A stretch of 8,352 nucleotides of DNA from Dehalococcoidia bacterium (GTDB taxonomy: Bacteria; Chloroflexota; Dehalococcoidia; GIF9; AB-539-J10): assembly GCA_030603265.1 (NCBI GenBank), contig JAUVYD010000047.1:1-8352 (forward strand), given 5' to 3'. The translations under genes and the position numbers were made by a program. The number at the start of each line of letters is the position of its first letter. Within the stretch, counting starts at the first letter, position 1. Under the pieces are notes generated by a model. The model did no database searches and was not told where the DNA came from. It saw only the letters and a program-made list of their open reading frames with translations. Shown piece by piece: positions 1 to 6,018 of this stretch.

Positions 1-452
1 CCAAGAGCCGATAGAATCGTTCGCGCTCGCTCGATGTGCGGCTCTCCCGCTCCGGGCGTGGCAGTCCACACTGTCATGCCCTGTCCAACCTGGGCCGGCA
101 TATTCGGCATGGCACGGACGATGATGCCGTGCTCGAAGCGAGTGGCGAGCCTTTCCAGCTTGACCCCGGCGAGGATAGAAAGCAGCAGCTGCCCCTCCTC
201 GAGCTTTCCCATCTGACTCGCGGCCTTCTCGAAGTCCTGTGGCTTCACGGCGAGCAGGATAACGTCGGCTCCACCTATGCACTCCGACGGCTCCGAGTAC
301 GTATCCACACCGTGTTGCCGTTCAAGCAACTCCCGCCGCCCCTCTGCAGGGTCGGCCACCCGCACCTGCCCGGGCGAAACCACTTCGTCCGCGAGCAGAC
401 ACCTGATGAGAGCCTCGGCCATCGTGCCACCGCCAACAAATGTCAGTTTCAT
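1..452 (-). CDS. proC: Pyrroline-5-carboxylate reductase, 3' part cut by window edge
   Basis: ProC reduces 1-pyrroline-5-carboxylate to L-proline with NAD(P)H, the last step of proline synthesis in the cytoplasm. The visible 150 residues hold most of the N-terminal Rossmann domain. The dinucleotide-binding start is MKLTFVGGGTMAEALI (residues 1-16). AVKPQ lies at 68-72, SILAGV at 92-97, and the family hallmark RAMPNMPAQVGQGMT at 113-127. Family members are about 265-280 residues long, so a little over half is present; the dimerisation domain lies beyond the left edge. The ATG at 450-452 is chosen because the Rossmann strand starts at once after it. It lies 7 nt after the leuS stop and has only a weak Shine-Dalgarno sequence, so translation is probably coupled to leuS (inference). 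No frameshift is visible. The identification is secure. Confidence 0.95.
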   Translation of the reverse strand, partial: MKLTFVGGGTMAEALIRCLLADEVVSPGQVRVADPAEGRRELLERQHGVDTYSEPSECIGGADVILLAVKPQDFEKAASQMGKLEEGQLLLSILAGVKLERLATRFEHGIIVRAMPNMPAQVGQGMTVWTATPGAGEPHIERARTILSAL

Positions 453-459
453 CTCATTG

Positions 460-2904
460 TCACGATACGACGATGCTGATTATGCGCCCGGGGACATAGA
501 TAACCTTGCGTATGGTCTTTCCATCGGTGTGGCTTCTCACCCGGTCACTCGCCAGCGCCAGCGTTCGAACCTCTTCCTCCGAGATACCGGCAGGGACAAC
601 CAATTTGTCTCGCAGCTTGCCGTTTACCTGAATCGCAACGGTGATTTCCTCTTCACGTGCAAGGGACTCATCGAAAGCCGGCCACAGCTGGTTGTGGATG
701 CTGTACTCATATCCTCGACGCATCCACAGCTCCTCCGCGATATGAGGCCCGGTCGGGGCTATGAGGAGCAGGAGAACCCGTATCGCCTCATTCCACGTGT
801 CAGCCGAGACGTTTCCTGCCTCGAGAACGGGGCCAAGTACGTTCGTGAACTCCATCAGCCTGGCGAGCATCGTATTGAACCTGAATTCCTCAATGTCCTC
901 CGTCACGGCCTTGATGGTCTTGTGCGTCGCGTGGAGCACCTCCCTCACGGTCGCCTCATCCACCGGACCCGGGGAGTACTGCGACTCACAGAGTTTCCAC
1001 ACGCGATTGAACCACCGGCTGAAGCCGACAATGCCGCTGTCGCTCCACTCCCCACCGAGGTTCCAGGGACCCACGAACATGAGATACGCGCGCACCGCGT
1101 CCGCCCCCAATTCAGAGACGTACTTATCAGGGGCAACCACATTTCCCTTCGACTTGCTCATCTTGCCGCCACCATAGCCTATGATTCCCTGGTTGAATAG
1201 CCGGGTGAAGGGCTCATCGAACTGCAGCAATCCCACGTCACGAAGTGCCTTCACGAAGAACCGCGAGTACAGCAAGTGCAGCACGGCATGCTCCGCACCC
1301 CCTGTGTAGAGGTCCACGGGCATCCAGTAGTTCAATTTGTCCATATCAAAAGGTGCATGGTCGACTCCCGGACTCGTGAAGCGAAGGAAGTACCAGTTGG
1401 AACACATGAACGTGTCCATCGTGTCTGTCTCCCGCTTCGCCGGGCCACCACACGACGGACAGACAGTGTTGACGAACGAATCGCAGTACTTCAGAGGCGA
1501 CTCGCCTGTAGGCTTGAACTCGGCGTCAGAAGGGAGCAGCACAGGGAGGTCAGCTTCCGGCACAGGCACGACGCCACACCTGTCGCAGTACACCATCGGA
1601 ATCGGGGCTCCCCAGTAACGCTGGCGCGATATCAGCCAGTCGCGGATGCGATAGGCAACCGAAGCCTTGCCCCAGCCATCGCGCTCAGCGATGGCGCAGG
1701 CGGCGTTGACTCCCTCAGCGGCCGGAAGCCCATCGAGCTCTCCGGAATTCACCAGCGTCCCGTCACCGACATACGCCGCTTCCAGCTGTTCTCCCGTCCA
1801 GTCCGGAGGGGCAATCACGGTCCGTATCGGCAGCCCGAACTTCGTGGCGAACTCGAAGTCCCGCTCATCATGGGCCGGAACGCCCATGACCGCCCCCGTG
1901 CCGTACGTAGAGAGAACGTAGTCGGTTATCCATATCGGCACCGACTCATTGGTGAACCTGTTGATAACGTAGCTGCCGAGAAAGACTCCCGTCTTCTCCC
2001 TGCCGAGAGCGGTCCGTTCATAGTCTGCCTGTCGACGGCACCACTGGATGTATTCCTCCACCTCGTCCCGATGCTCAGGCGTCGTGAGTTTCGACACAAG
2101 CGGGTGTTCGGGCGACAGCAGGAAGAACGTGACACCACCGATAGTGTCGGGGCGTGTCGTGAATACTCGAATCTCTTTCTGCTCTACGCCGGGGTGCTCA
2201 AGCCCGAATGAAACCTCAGCGCCCTCACTCCTCCCAATCCAGTTCGTCTGTATTGTCCTGATTCGCTCGGGCCAGTCAATCTTGCTGAAGTCGAGCAGTT
2301 CCTCTGCGTACTTCGTTATGCGGAAGAACCACTGCTCGAGCTCCCTCTTGGTCACCATCGCGCCGCAGCGTTCGCACTCCCCCTCACCGATGACCTGCTC
2401 GTTTGCCAGCACTGTCTGGCACTGTGGACACCAGTTGACGGCCGCCGCCCCCCTGTACGCCAGGCCGGCCTCATATAGCTTGAGGAAGAACCATTGGGTC
2501 CAGCGGTAGTACTCCGGCTGACAGCTAACGACTTCGCGCGTCCAGTCGTAGATGGCCCCCATCGTCCGCAACTGAGAGCGCATCCTCTCGATGTTCGCCA
2601 TCGTCCACTTGTAGGGATGGATACCGTGCTTGATAGCCGCGTTCTCTGCGGGAAGACCGAAGGCGTCAAAGCCCATCGGGTGCATCACATTGAAACCCTG
2701 CATGCGTTTGAAGCGCGCACGAACATCAGATGGAGCCATCGCATACCAGTGCCCTATGTGGAGGTCGCCCGACGGATAGGGGTACATAGTGAGCGCGTAG
2801 TACTTGGGGCGCTCATCGTCCTCGCTGACCTCGTAAAGGTGATCGGCCGCCCATTTGTCCTGCCATTTCGTCTCGATTTCCCGGGGAACGTACTTGCTGG
2901 TCAT
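460..2904 (-). CDS. leuS: Leucyl-tRNA synthetase
   Basis: Class Ia synthetase that charges tRNA-Leu in the cytoplasm; 814 residues from the chosen start, usual for bacteria (about 800-880). Visible parts in order: HIGH ATP-binding motif at 49-52; a Cys4 zinc module (C159, C162, C177, C180); the CP1 editing domain with FTTRPDT at 248-254 and GVPAHDERD at 341-349, whose Asp346 should anchor the amino group during editing; a second CxxC pair set (C440/C443, C482/C485); GGAEHAVLHLLY at 535-546; KMSKSKGN at 581-588; an anticodon-binding helical domain; and a C-terminal domain from about 754 (ITVAIQVNGKLRD). The reading frame extends upstream to a GTG at 2952, but family proteins begin near MTSKYVPREIETKWQ, so the ATG at 2902-2904 is preferred despite a poor Shine-Dalgarno. 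It is transcribed away from tkt and followed by proC. One oddity is CSNWY at 501-505, where relatives usually read [D/E]SSWY. Confidence 0.97.
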   Translation of the reverse strand: MTSKYVPREIETKWQDKWAADHLYEVSEDDERPKYYALTMYPYPSGDLHIGHWYAMAPSDVRARFKRMQGFNVMHPMGFDAFGLPAENAAIKHGIHPYKWTMANIERMRSQLRTMGAIYDWTREVVSCQPEYYRWTQWFFLKLYEAGLAYRGAAAVNWCPQCQTVLANEQVIGEGECERCGAMVTKRELEQWFFRITKYAEELLDFSKIDWPERIRTIQTNWIGRSEGAEVSFGLEHPGVEQKEIRVFTTRPDTIGGVTFFLLSPEHPLVSKLTTPEHRDEVEEYIQWCRRQADYERTALGREKTGVFLGSYVINRFTNESVPIWITDYVLSTYGTGAVMGVPAHDERDFEFATKFGLPIRTVIAPPDWTGEQLEAAYVGDGTLVNSGELDGLPAAEGVNAACAIAERDGWGKASVAYRIRDWLISRQRYWGAPIPMVYCDRCGVVPVPEADLPVLLPSDAEFKPTGESPLKYCDSFVNTVCPSCGGPAKRETDTMDTFMCSNWYFLRFTSPGVDHAPFDMDKLNYWMPVDLYTGGAEHAVLHLLYSRFFVKALRDVGLLQFDEPFTRLFNQGIIGYGGGKMSKSKGNVVAPDKYVSELGADAVRAYLMFVGPWNLGGEWSDSGIVGFSRWFNRVWKLCESQYSPGPVDEATVREVLHATHKTIKAVTEDIEEFRFNTMLARLMEFTNVLGPVLEAGNVSADTWNEAIRVLLLLIAPTGPHIAEELWMRRGYEYSIHNQLWPAFDESLAREEEITVAIQVNGKLRDKLVVPAGISEEEVRTLALASDRVRSHTDGKTIRKVIYVPGRIISIVVS

Positions 2905-3090
2905 AGCTGTGAATTCTAGCCGAAGCCAGGCCAAATGGGAAGTCCGAAGCACCCCGAACTCTTATGTCCACTAGCCCCGATTCCGTACCTGCCCCAGCGG
3001 GAAGCATCGTGAATCATCACAGCCAATCCGGCCGGGCGAACTGCTCTCTCCGACTCTCCACGCACTCGCTGTTTGCGGGGCAACGATGTA

Positions 3091-3142
3091 GTGAAGGCTT
3101 CACGTTCACGCATTGACATGTCCCACACCACGGCCCTAACCT
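3091..3142 (+). promoter_or_regulatory. Possible tkt promoter with adjacent TTCACG repeats
   Basis: TTGACA at 3113-3118 is a perfect sigma-70 type -35 box. The best -10 at usable distance is TAACCT at 3137-3142 (18-nt spacer), which matches TATAAT at only three of six positions. Just upstream are a tandem TTCACG-TTCACG (3099-3110) and an inverted GTGAA (3091-3095), which could bind a regulator. A start here would give tkt a leader of about 350 nt. This is by eye and weak. Confidence 0.22.
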
Positions 3143-3309
3143 ACGAGTAAGCGCACGGCACGCTGTACAACGTGGCCGCATGAAAGACAATCGCGCAGCC
3201 CGGGTGACTGTGTTGGCGCTCGGAGCAGAGAATTGCGGCGTTGAGACAGGGATATTCCCACGCATACCCTGCACGACGGTCCCGTGGACAGGCATAATAG
3301 ATGACGTGC

Positions 3310-3341
3310 CGGACGCCGCACACAGTCAAGACTGTCGTCCG
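3310..3341. promoter_or_regulatory. Bulged inverted repeat upstream of tkt (operator or RNA hairpin)
   Basis: Outer arms CGGACG (3310-3315) and CGTCCG (3336-3341) enclose inner arms ACAGTC (3322-3327) and GACTGT (3330-3335). The right-hand arms are contiguous; the left-hand arms are separated by six unpaired bases (3316-3321). All 12 pairs are Watson-Crick. As DNA this could be an operator. As RNA the innermost pair would open, giving a CAAG loop on a stem with a one-sided bulge. There is no U-tract after it, so it is not an obvious intrinsic terminator. Its function is unknown. Confidence 0.4.
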
Positions 3342-3365
3342 TTCCAGTGAACAGGAGGATTCGAT

Positions 3366-3423
3366 CTCGGGACTATGAATCACGAACGCAACTCGCGGCA
3401 ACAGGAATGAAGAGTCCCGCGAG
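3366..3423 (+). other. Two mutually exclusive stems in the tkt leader
   Basis: Stem A pairs CTCGGGACT (3366-3374) with AGTCCCGCGAG (3413-3423), as CTCG/CGAG plus GGACT/AGTCC with a 2-nt bulge. Stem B pairs CTCGCGG (3392-3398) with CCGCGAG (3417-3423). Both use the same 3' arm, so only one can form. A minute frame, ATG 3375 to TGA 3410 (MNHERNSRQQE), lies wholly in the loop of stem A and covers the 5' arm of stem B. An AGGAGG at 3353-3358 precedes it by 16 nt. The layout recalls attenuators, but stems of this size are expected by chance in GC-rich DNA. Confidence 0.2.
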
Positions 3424-3496
3424 CCAATCACAGCCTGAAGATGAGCCAGCCCATCATTCACACAGATAGCACAAAGCTAGGAAGAGGCAGACCAAC

Positions 3497-5515
3497 ATGA
3501 CAGACACGGATTTCGAGCAGCAGTGCATCAACACCATCCGCGCGTTGTCGATTGACGCCGTGCAGAGGGCCAACTCCGGACACCCGGGGGCCCCACTGGG
3601 CGCAGCAGCCATGGCACACGTCCTCTGGACCCGCTTCCTGAGGCACAATCCGGCCGACCCGGGATGGAGCAATCGTGACCGGTTCGTGCTGTCTGCAGGA
3701 CACGCGTCAGCGCTCCTGTACGCCCTTCTCTACCTCACGGGCTATGACCTGCCACTGGAAGAAATCAAGAGATTCCGCCAGTGGGGAAGCCGGGCGGCGG
3801 GACACCCGGAGTACGGTCTGACTCCCGGTGTCGAGACAACCACAGGGCCCCTGGGCCAGGGGTTCGCGAACGGCGTAGGCATGGCCATCGCCGAGCGTTG
3901 GCTGGCCAGTCGCTACAATCGCCAGGGACACACGGTGGTCGACCACTATGTATATGCCATCGTCTCCGACGGAGACCTCCAGGAAGGCCTCTCCTCGGAA
4001 GCGGCATCTCTTGCCGGGCGGCTTGGCCTCGGGAGACTGATCTATCTCTACGACAACAACAGCATATCCATCGAAGGTCCAACCCAACTCAGTTTCACAG
4101 AGGATGTCGCAGCGCGGTTTCGTTCCTACGGGTGGCAGGTGGTTGGGCCAATCGACGGCATGAACCCACAGGAAGTCGAAGTGGCAGTGCGGGAAGCCCG
4201 AGAAGACGGCAATCACCCTTCCCTCGTCATCTGCCGCACCATCATCGGCTATGGGAGTCCGCACAAGGCAGGCACAGCCAGGGCACACGGCGAACCGCTC
4301 GGTGAGGAGGAGACAGCACTCACCAAGACCAACCTTGGGTGGACGGCGGAGGAGCCTTTCCACGTGCCTCCGGATGTACTGTCGTACTTTCGGGAGGCGC
4401 TCAGCCGCGGTCAAAAGCAAACAGAGAACTGGGACTCCGCGATGAAGTCCTACAGCTCGGCGTACCCGGAGGAAGCGCGCCAGTTGGAGGCCCAACTGCG
4501 CGGCGAACTGGCGGATGGGTGGGACGAGGGCCTTGCAGCTCTGTTTCTTTCGGCAGAGAAGCCGATGGCCACGAGGGTTGCTTCGGGCGCGGTGCTCAAC
4601 AAGCTCGCGCCACGCATACGCGGTCTCCTTGGCGGTTCGGCAGACCTGGCGCCCTCGACCAAGACACTGCTGGACGGGGAAGGCGACTTCGGCCCTGCGG
4701 ATTACAGCGGCCGCACTCGGCACTTCGGTATCAGAGAGCACGCGATGGGCGCTATCGCGAACGGGATGGCCGTTCACGGCGGAGTGATTCCCTACACGGC
4801 CACGTTCCTGGTCTTCTACGACTATATGCGCCCCGCCGTGAGACTTGCGGCGCTGATGGGCATCCGCGTGGTCTTCATATTCACTCACGATTCCATCGGC
4901 GTAGGAGAAGACGGACCGACCCACCAGCCCATAGAGCAAATCATGGGGCTCAGGTCCGTGCCGAATCTGACGACCATACGGCCGGCCGATGCCACGGAGA
5001 CAGCCATGGCATGGGTGGCCGCCATCAAGAACGTGCACGGCCCCACCGCCCTGGTCCTGACCCGGCAGTCCCTGCCCGTGCTCGACAGGGGCGTCTACGC
5101 GTCAGCCGAGGGTGTGCTGCGTGGCGGCTACTCGTTGTGGCAGACTTCCGACTCGCCCGATCTCCTCATCATGGCGACCGGGTCGGAGATCCACCTGGCG
5201 CTTGAGGCCGCACGGATTCTGGCAGACCGTGGCATCAAGCTGAGAGGCGTGTCCCTGCCGAGCTGCGAGCTGTTCGAGGCACAAGCCCGGGACTACAGGG
5301 AGTCAGTCCTCCCTTCGGCGGTCCGCGCCCGGAGATCGGTGGAGGCTGGAATCACACTCGGCTGGGAACGCTACGTAGGATTGGATGGTAAGGCCATCGG
5401 TATTGACAGATTCGGCGCCTCCGCCCCGGGGCCCGAACTCTACCAGCGTCTCGGGCTAACGCCTGACAGGATTGTCCAGGAGGCTCTACAAGTGCTCAAA
5501 GGAGGCAGGTATTGA
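3497..5515 (+). CDS. tkt: Transketolase
   Basis: Thiamine-diphosphate enzyme that moves two-carbon ketol units between sugar phosphates in the non-oxidative pentose phosphate pathway; cytoplasmic and normally a dimer. It has 672 residues, the usual length. Visible motifs: SGHPGAPLG at 27-35 with the substrate-contacting His29; TTGPLGQG at 115-122; the cofactor/metal motif SDGDLQEG at 157-164 running to DNN at 186-188; HKAGTARAHG near 256-265; the pyrimidine domain with FGIREHAM at 410-417, whose Glu414 should activate the thiamine ring; THDSIGVGEDGPTHQP at 463-478; and a C-terminal domain with GSEIHLALEA (562-571) and IDRFGASAPG (636-645). The ATG at 3497 follows an AGGAAGAGG stretch (3479-3487) with 9-nt spacing. 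It is the first gene of the tkt-rpiB-pgi operon; its stop TGA overlaps the TTG start of rpiB. Ser157 in place of the first Gly of GDG is a variation I believe is common in this family. The identification is secure. Confidence 0.97.
   Translation: MTDTDFEQQCINTIRALSIDAVQRANSGHPGAPLGAAAMAHVLWTRFLRHNPADPGWSNRDRFVLSAGHASALLYALLYLTGYDLPLEEIKRFRQWGSRAAGHPEYGLTPGVETTTGPLGQGFANGVGMAIAERWLASRYNRQGHTVVDHYVYAIVSDGDLQEGLSSEAASLAGRLGLGRLIYLYDNNSISIEGPTQLSFTEDVAARFRSYGWQVVGPIDGMNPQEVEVAVREAREDGNHPSLVICRTIIGYGSPHKAGTARAHGEPLGEEETALTKTNLGWTAEEPFHVPPDVLSYFREALSRGQKQTENWDSAMKSYSSAYPEEARQLEAQLRGELADGWDEGLAALFLSAEKPMATRVASGAVLNKLAPRIRGLLGGSADLAPSTKTLLDGEGDFGPADYSGRTRHFGIREHAMGAIANGMAVHGGVIPYTATFLVFYDYMRPAVRLAALMGIRVVFIFTHDSIGVGEDGPTHQPIEQIMGLRSVPNLTTIRPADATETAMAWVAAIKNVHGPTALVLTRQSLPVLDRGVYASAEGVLRGGYSLWQTSDSPDLLIMATGSEIHLALEAARILADRGIKLRGVSLPSCELFEAQARDYRESVLPSAVRARRSVEAGITLGWERYVGLDGKAIGIDRFGASAPGPELYQRLGLTPDRIVQEALQVLKGGRY
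5498..5505 (+). promoter_or_regulatory. Strong ribosome binding site that fixes the TTG start of rpiB
   Basis: AAAGGAGG lies inside the last codons of tkt, with six bases between it and the TTG at 5512-5514. This near-perfect Shine-Dalgarno at ideal spacing supports TTG as the start codon. No ATG or GTG in frame could replace it without losing the conserved N-terminal strand and the ADHGG motif. Confidence 0.85.
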
Positions 5516-6018
5516 AACTTCGCATCGCTATCGCGGCTGACCACGGGGGCTTCGACCTCAAGCAGGAGCTTGTGCGGCGGCTGGCAGACGCAGTCGACTT
5601 CCTTGACCTGGGGGCGGATTCCTACGATTCAAGCGACGACTATCCCGACTTCGCGATTGCGGCTGCGCAAGCTGTCTCGTCCGGCGATGTTCAGCGCGCG
5701 GTTGTCATCTGCGGCAGCGGTGTTGGAGCATCCATCGCGTGCAACAAGGTTCCGGGCGTACGCGCAGGGCTCTGTCACGACACATACTCGGCCCACCAGG
5801 GAGTGGAACATGACGACATGAATGCTCTTTGCATGGGCGCCCGGGTGATAGGAATCGAGCTGGCCACAGAGATTGTCGCGGCATTCCTGATGGCCCGCTT
5901 CTCAGGCGAGGAGCGCCATCTGAGACGTATCGACAAGATCATGGCAATCGAGCAGGGCTGGGCCACGAAAGAAGAAAGCGAGGAGGAACCTGCAGACACA
6001 GATGACAACGCCGACTGA
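5512..6018 (+). CDS. rpiB: Ribose-5-phosphate isomerase B (RpiB/LacAB family)
   Basis: Interconverts ribose 5-phosphate and ribulose 5-phosphate in the cytoplasm, supplying transketolase with its acceptor. It has 168 residues; E. coli RpiB has 149. Motifs: IAADHGG at 7-13 (Asp10, His11); DYPDFA at 43-48; the catalytic CGSGVGASIACNK at 68-80, with Cys68 as the expected base; CHDTYSA at 88-94; HDDMNALCMGARV at 100-112; and the phosphate-binding Arg135, His136, Arg139 in the ERHLRRI segment. Where most relatives read HND/HNN after the His, this protein has HDD. The last 15 residues or so (EESEEEPADTDDNAD) are an acidic tail beyond the family core. The TTG start overlaps the tkt stop by 4 nt, and the 3' end overlaps pgi by 17 nt, implying one transcript with coupled translation. 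The family also includes sugar isomerases such as allose-6-phosphate isomerase, but the neighbours favour RpiB. Confidence 0.94.
   Translation: MKLRIAIAADHGGFDLKQELVRRLADAVDFLDLGADSYDSSDDYPDFAIAAAQAVSSGDVQRAVVICGSGVGASIACNKVPGVRAGLCHDTYSAHQGVEHDDMNALCMGARVIGIELATEIVAAFLMARFSGEERHLRRIDKIMAIEQGWATKEESEEEPADTDDNAD
5981..5986 (+). promoter_or_regulatory. Probable ribosome binding site of pgi inside rpiB
   Basis: AGGAGG lies in codons for the acidic tail of RpiB. It is 15 nt from the pgi ATG at 6002, longer than the usual 5-10 nt. No better in-frame start is closer, so pgi may depend partly on ribosomes finishing rpiB 17 nt further on. Confidence 0.5.

Larger units (their letters stand above)
2905..3496. 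other. Divergent leuS/tkt intergenic region, no convincing gene
   Basis: These 592 bp separate the two divergent start codons and must hold the promoters of both leuS and tkt. Every open frame I looked at (the longest about 106 codons, minus strand) lacks a Shine-Dalgarno sequence, is rich in Cys, His and Arg, and resembles no family I know. I see no tRNA and no T-box-like sequence on the leuS side. The region does contain short dyads and repeats: a TTCACG tandem next to a TTGACA box near 3091-3118, GGGA-TAT-TCCC at 3249-3259, a bulged inverted repeat at 3310-3341, and two competing stems within 3366-3423. I could not assign a leuS promoter by eye. Confidence 0.8.

Noticed and set aside
277..2211. 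Plus-strand frames of 307 and 311 codons opposite leuS
   Set aside because: They are shadows of the certain leuS and proC frames; their translations show no motif and start without ribosome binding sites.
2905..2952. Longer LeuRS from a GTG at 2952
   Set aside because: The added 16 residues do not resemble the family N-terminus, and the ATG at 2904 places the conserved start correctly.
3249..3259. GGGA-TAT-TCCC small palindrome
   Set aside because: Four-base arms are expected several times by chance in 600 bp, and no second copy is seen nearby.
3017..3295. A 92-codon minus-strand frame with CxxC-like clusters
   Set aside because: The Cys spacing is irregular, there is no ribosome binding site, and the frame overlaps others in the same stretch. 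It reads like chance.
3180..3350. A 56-codon plus-strand frame starting MKDNRAARVTVLALG
   Set aside because: No Shine-Dalgarno before its ATG and no family resemblance; it runs through the bulged inverted repeat. A frame of this length is common by chance at this GC content.
3354..3366. GGATTCGATC as a possible tRNA T-arm
   Set aside because: It lacks the GGTTCGAATCC pattern, and no acceptor or anticodon stems could be built around it.
2905..3400. T-box leader for leuS
   Set aside because: I looked on the minus strand for the conserved GGTGG-N-ACC-type antiterminator sequence and did not find it.
3141..3461. A 106-codon minus-strand frame in the intergenic region
   Set aside because: No Shine-Dalgarno, odd Cys/His-rich composition, no recognisable domain, and it overlaps other equally unconvincing frames.
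3965..3991. Ser in place of Gly in the transketolase GDG cofactor motif
   Set aside because: The metal-binding Asp and downstream Asn are present, and SDGD is, to my knowledge, a frequent variant in working transketolases.
3707..5038. A 443-codon open frame antisense to tkt
   Set aside because: It lies wholly within a certain transketolase gene, has Arg/His/Gly-rich composition and no family resemblance. Long antisense frames are expected from codon bias in GC-rich genes.
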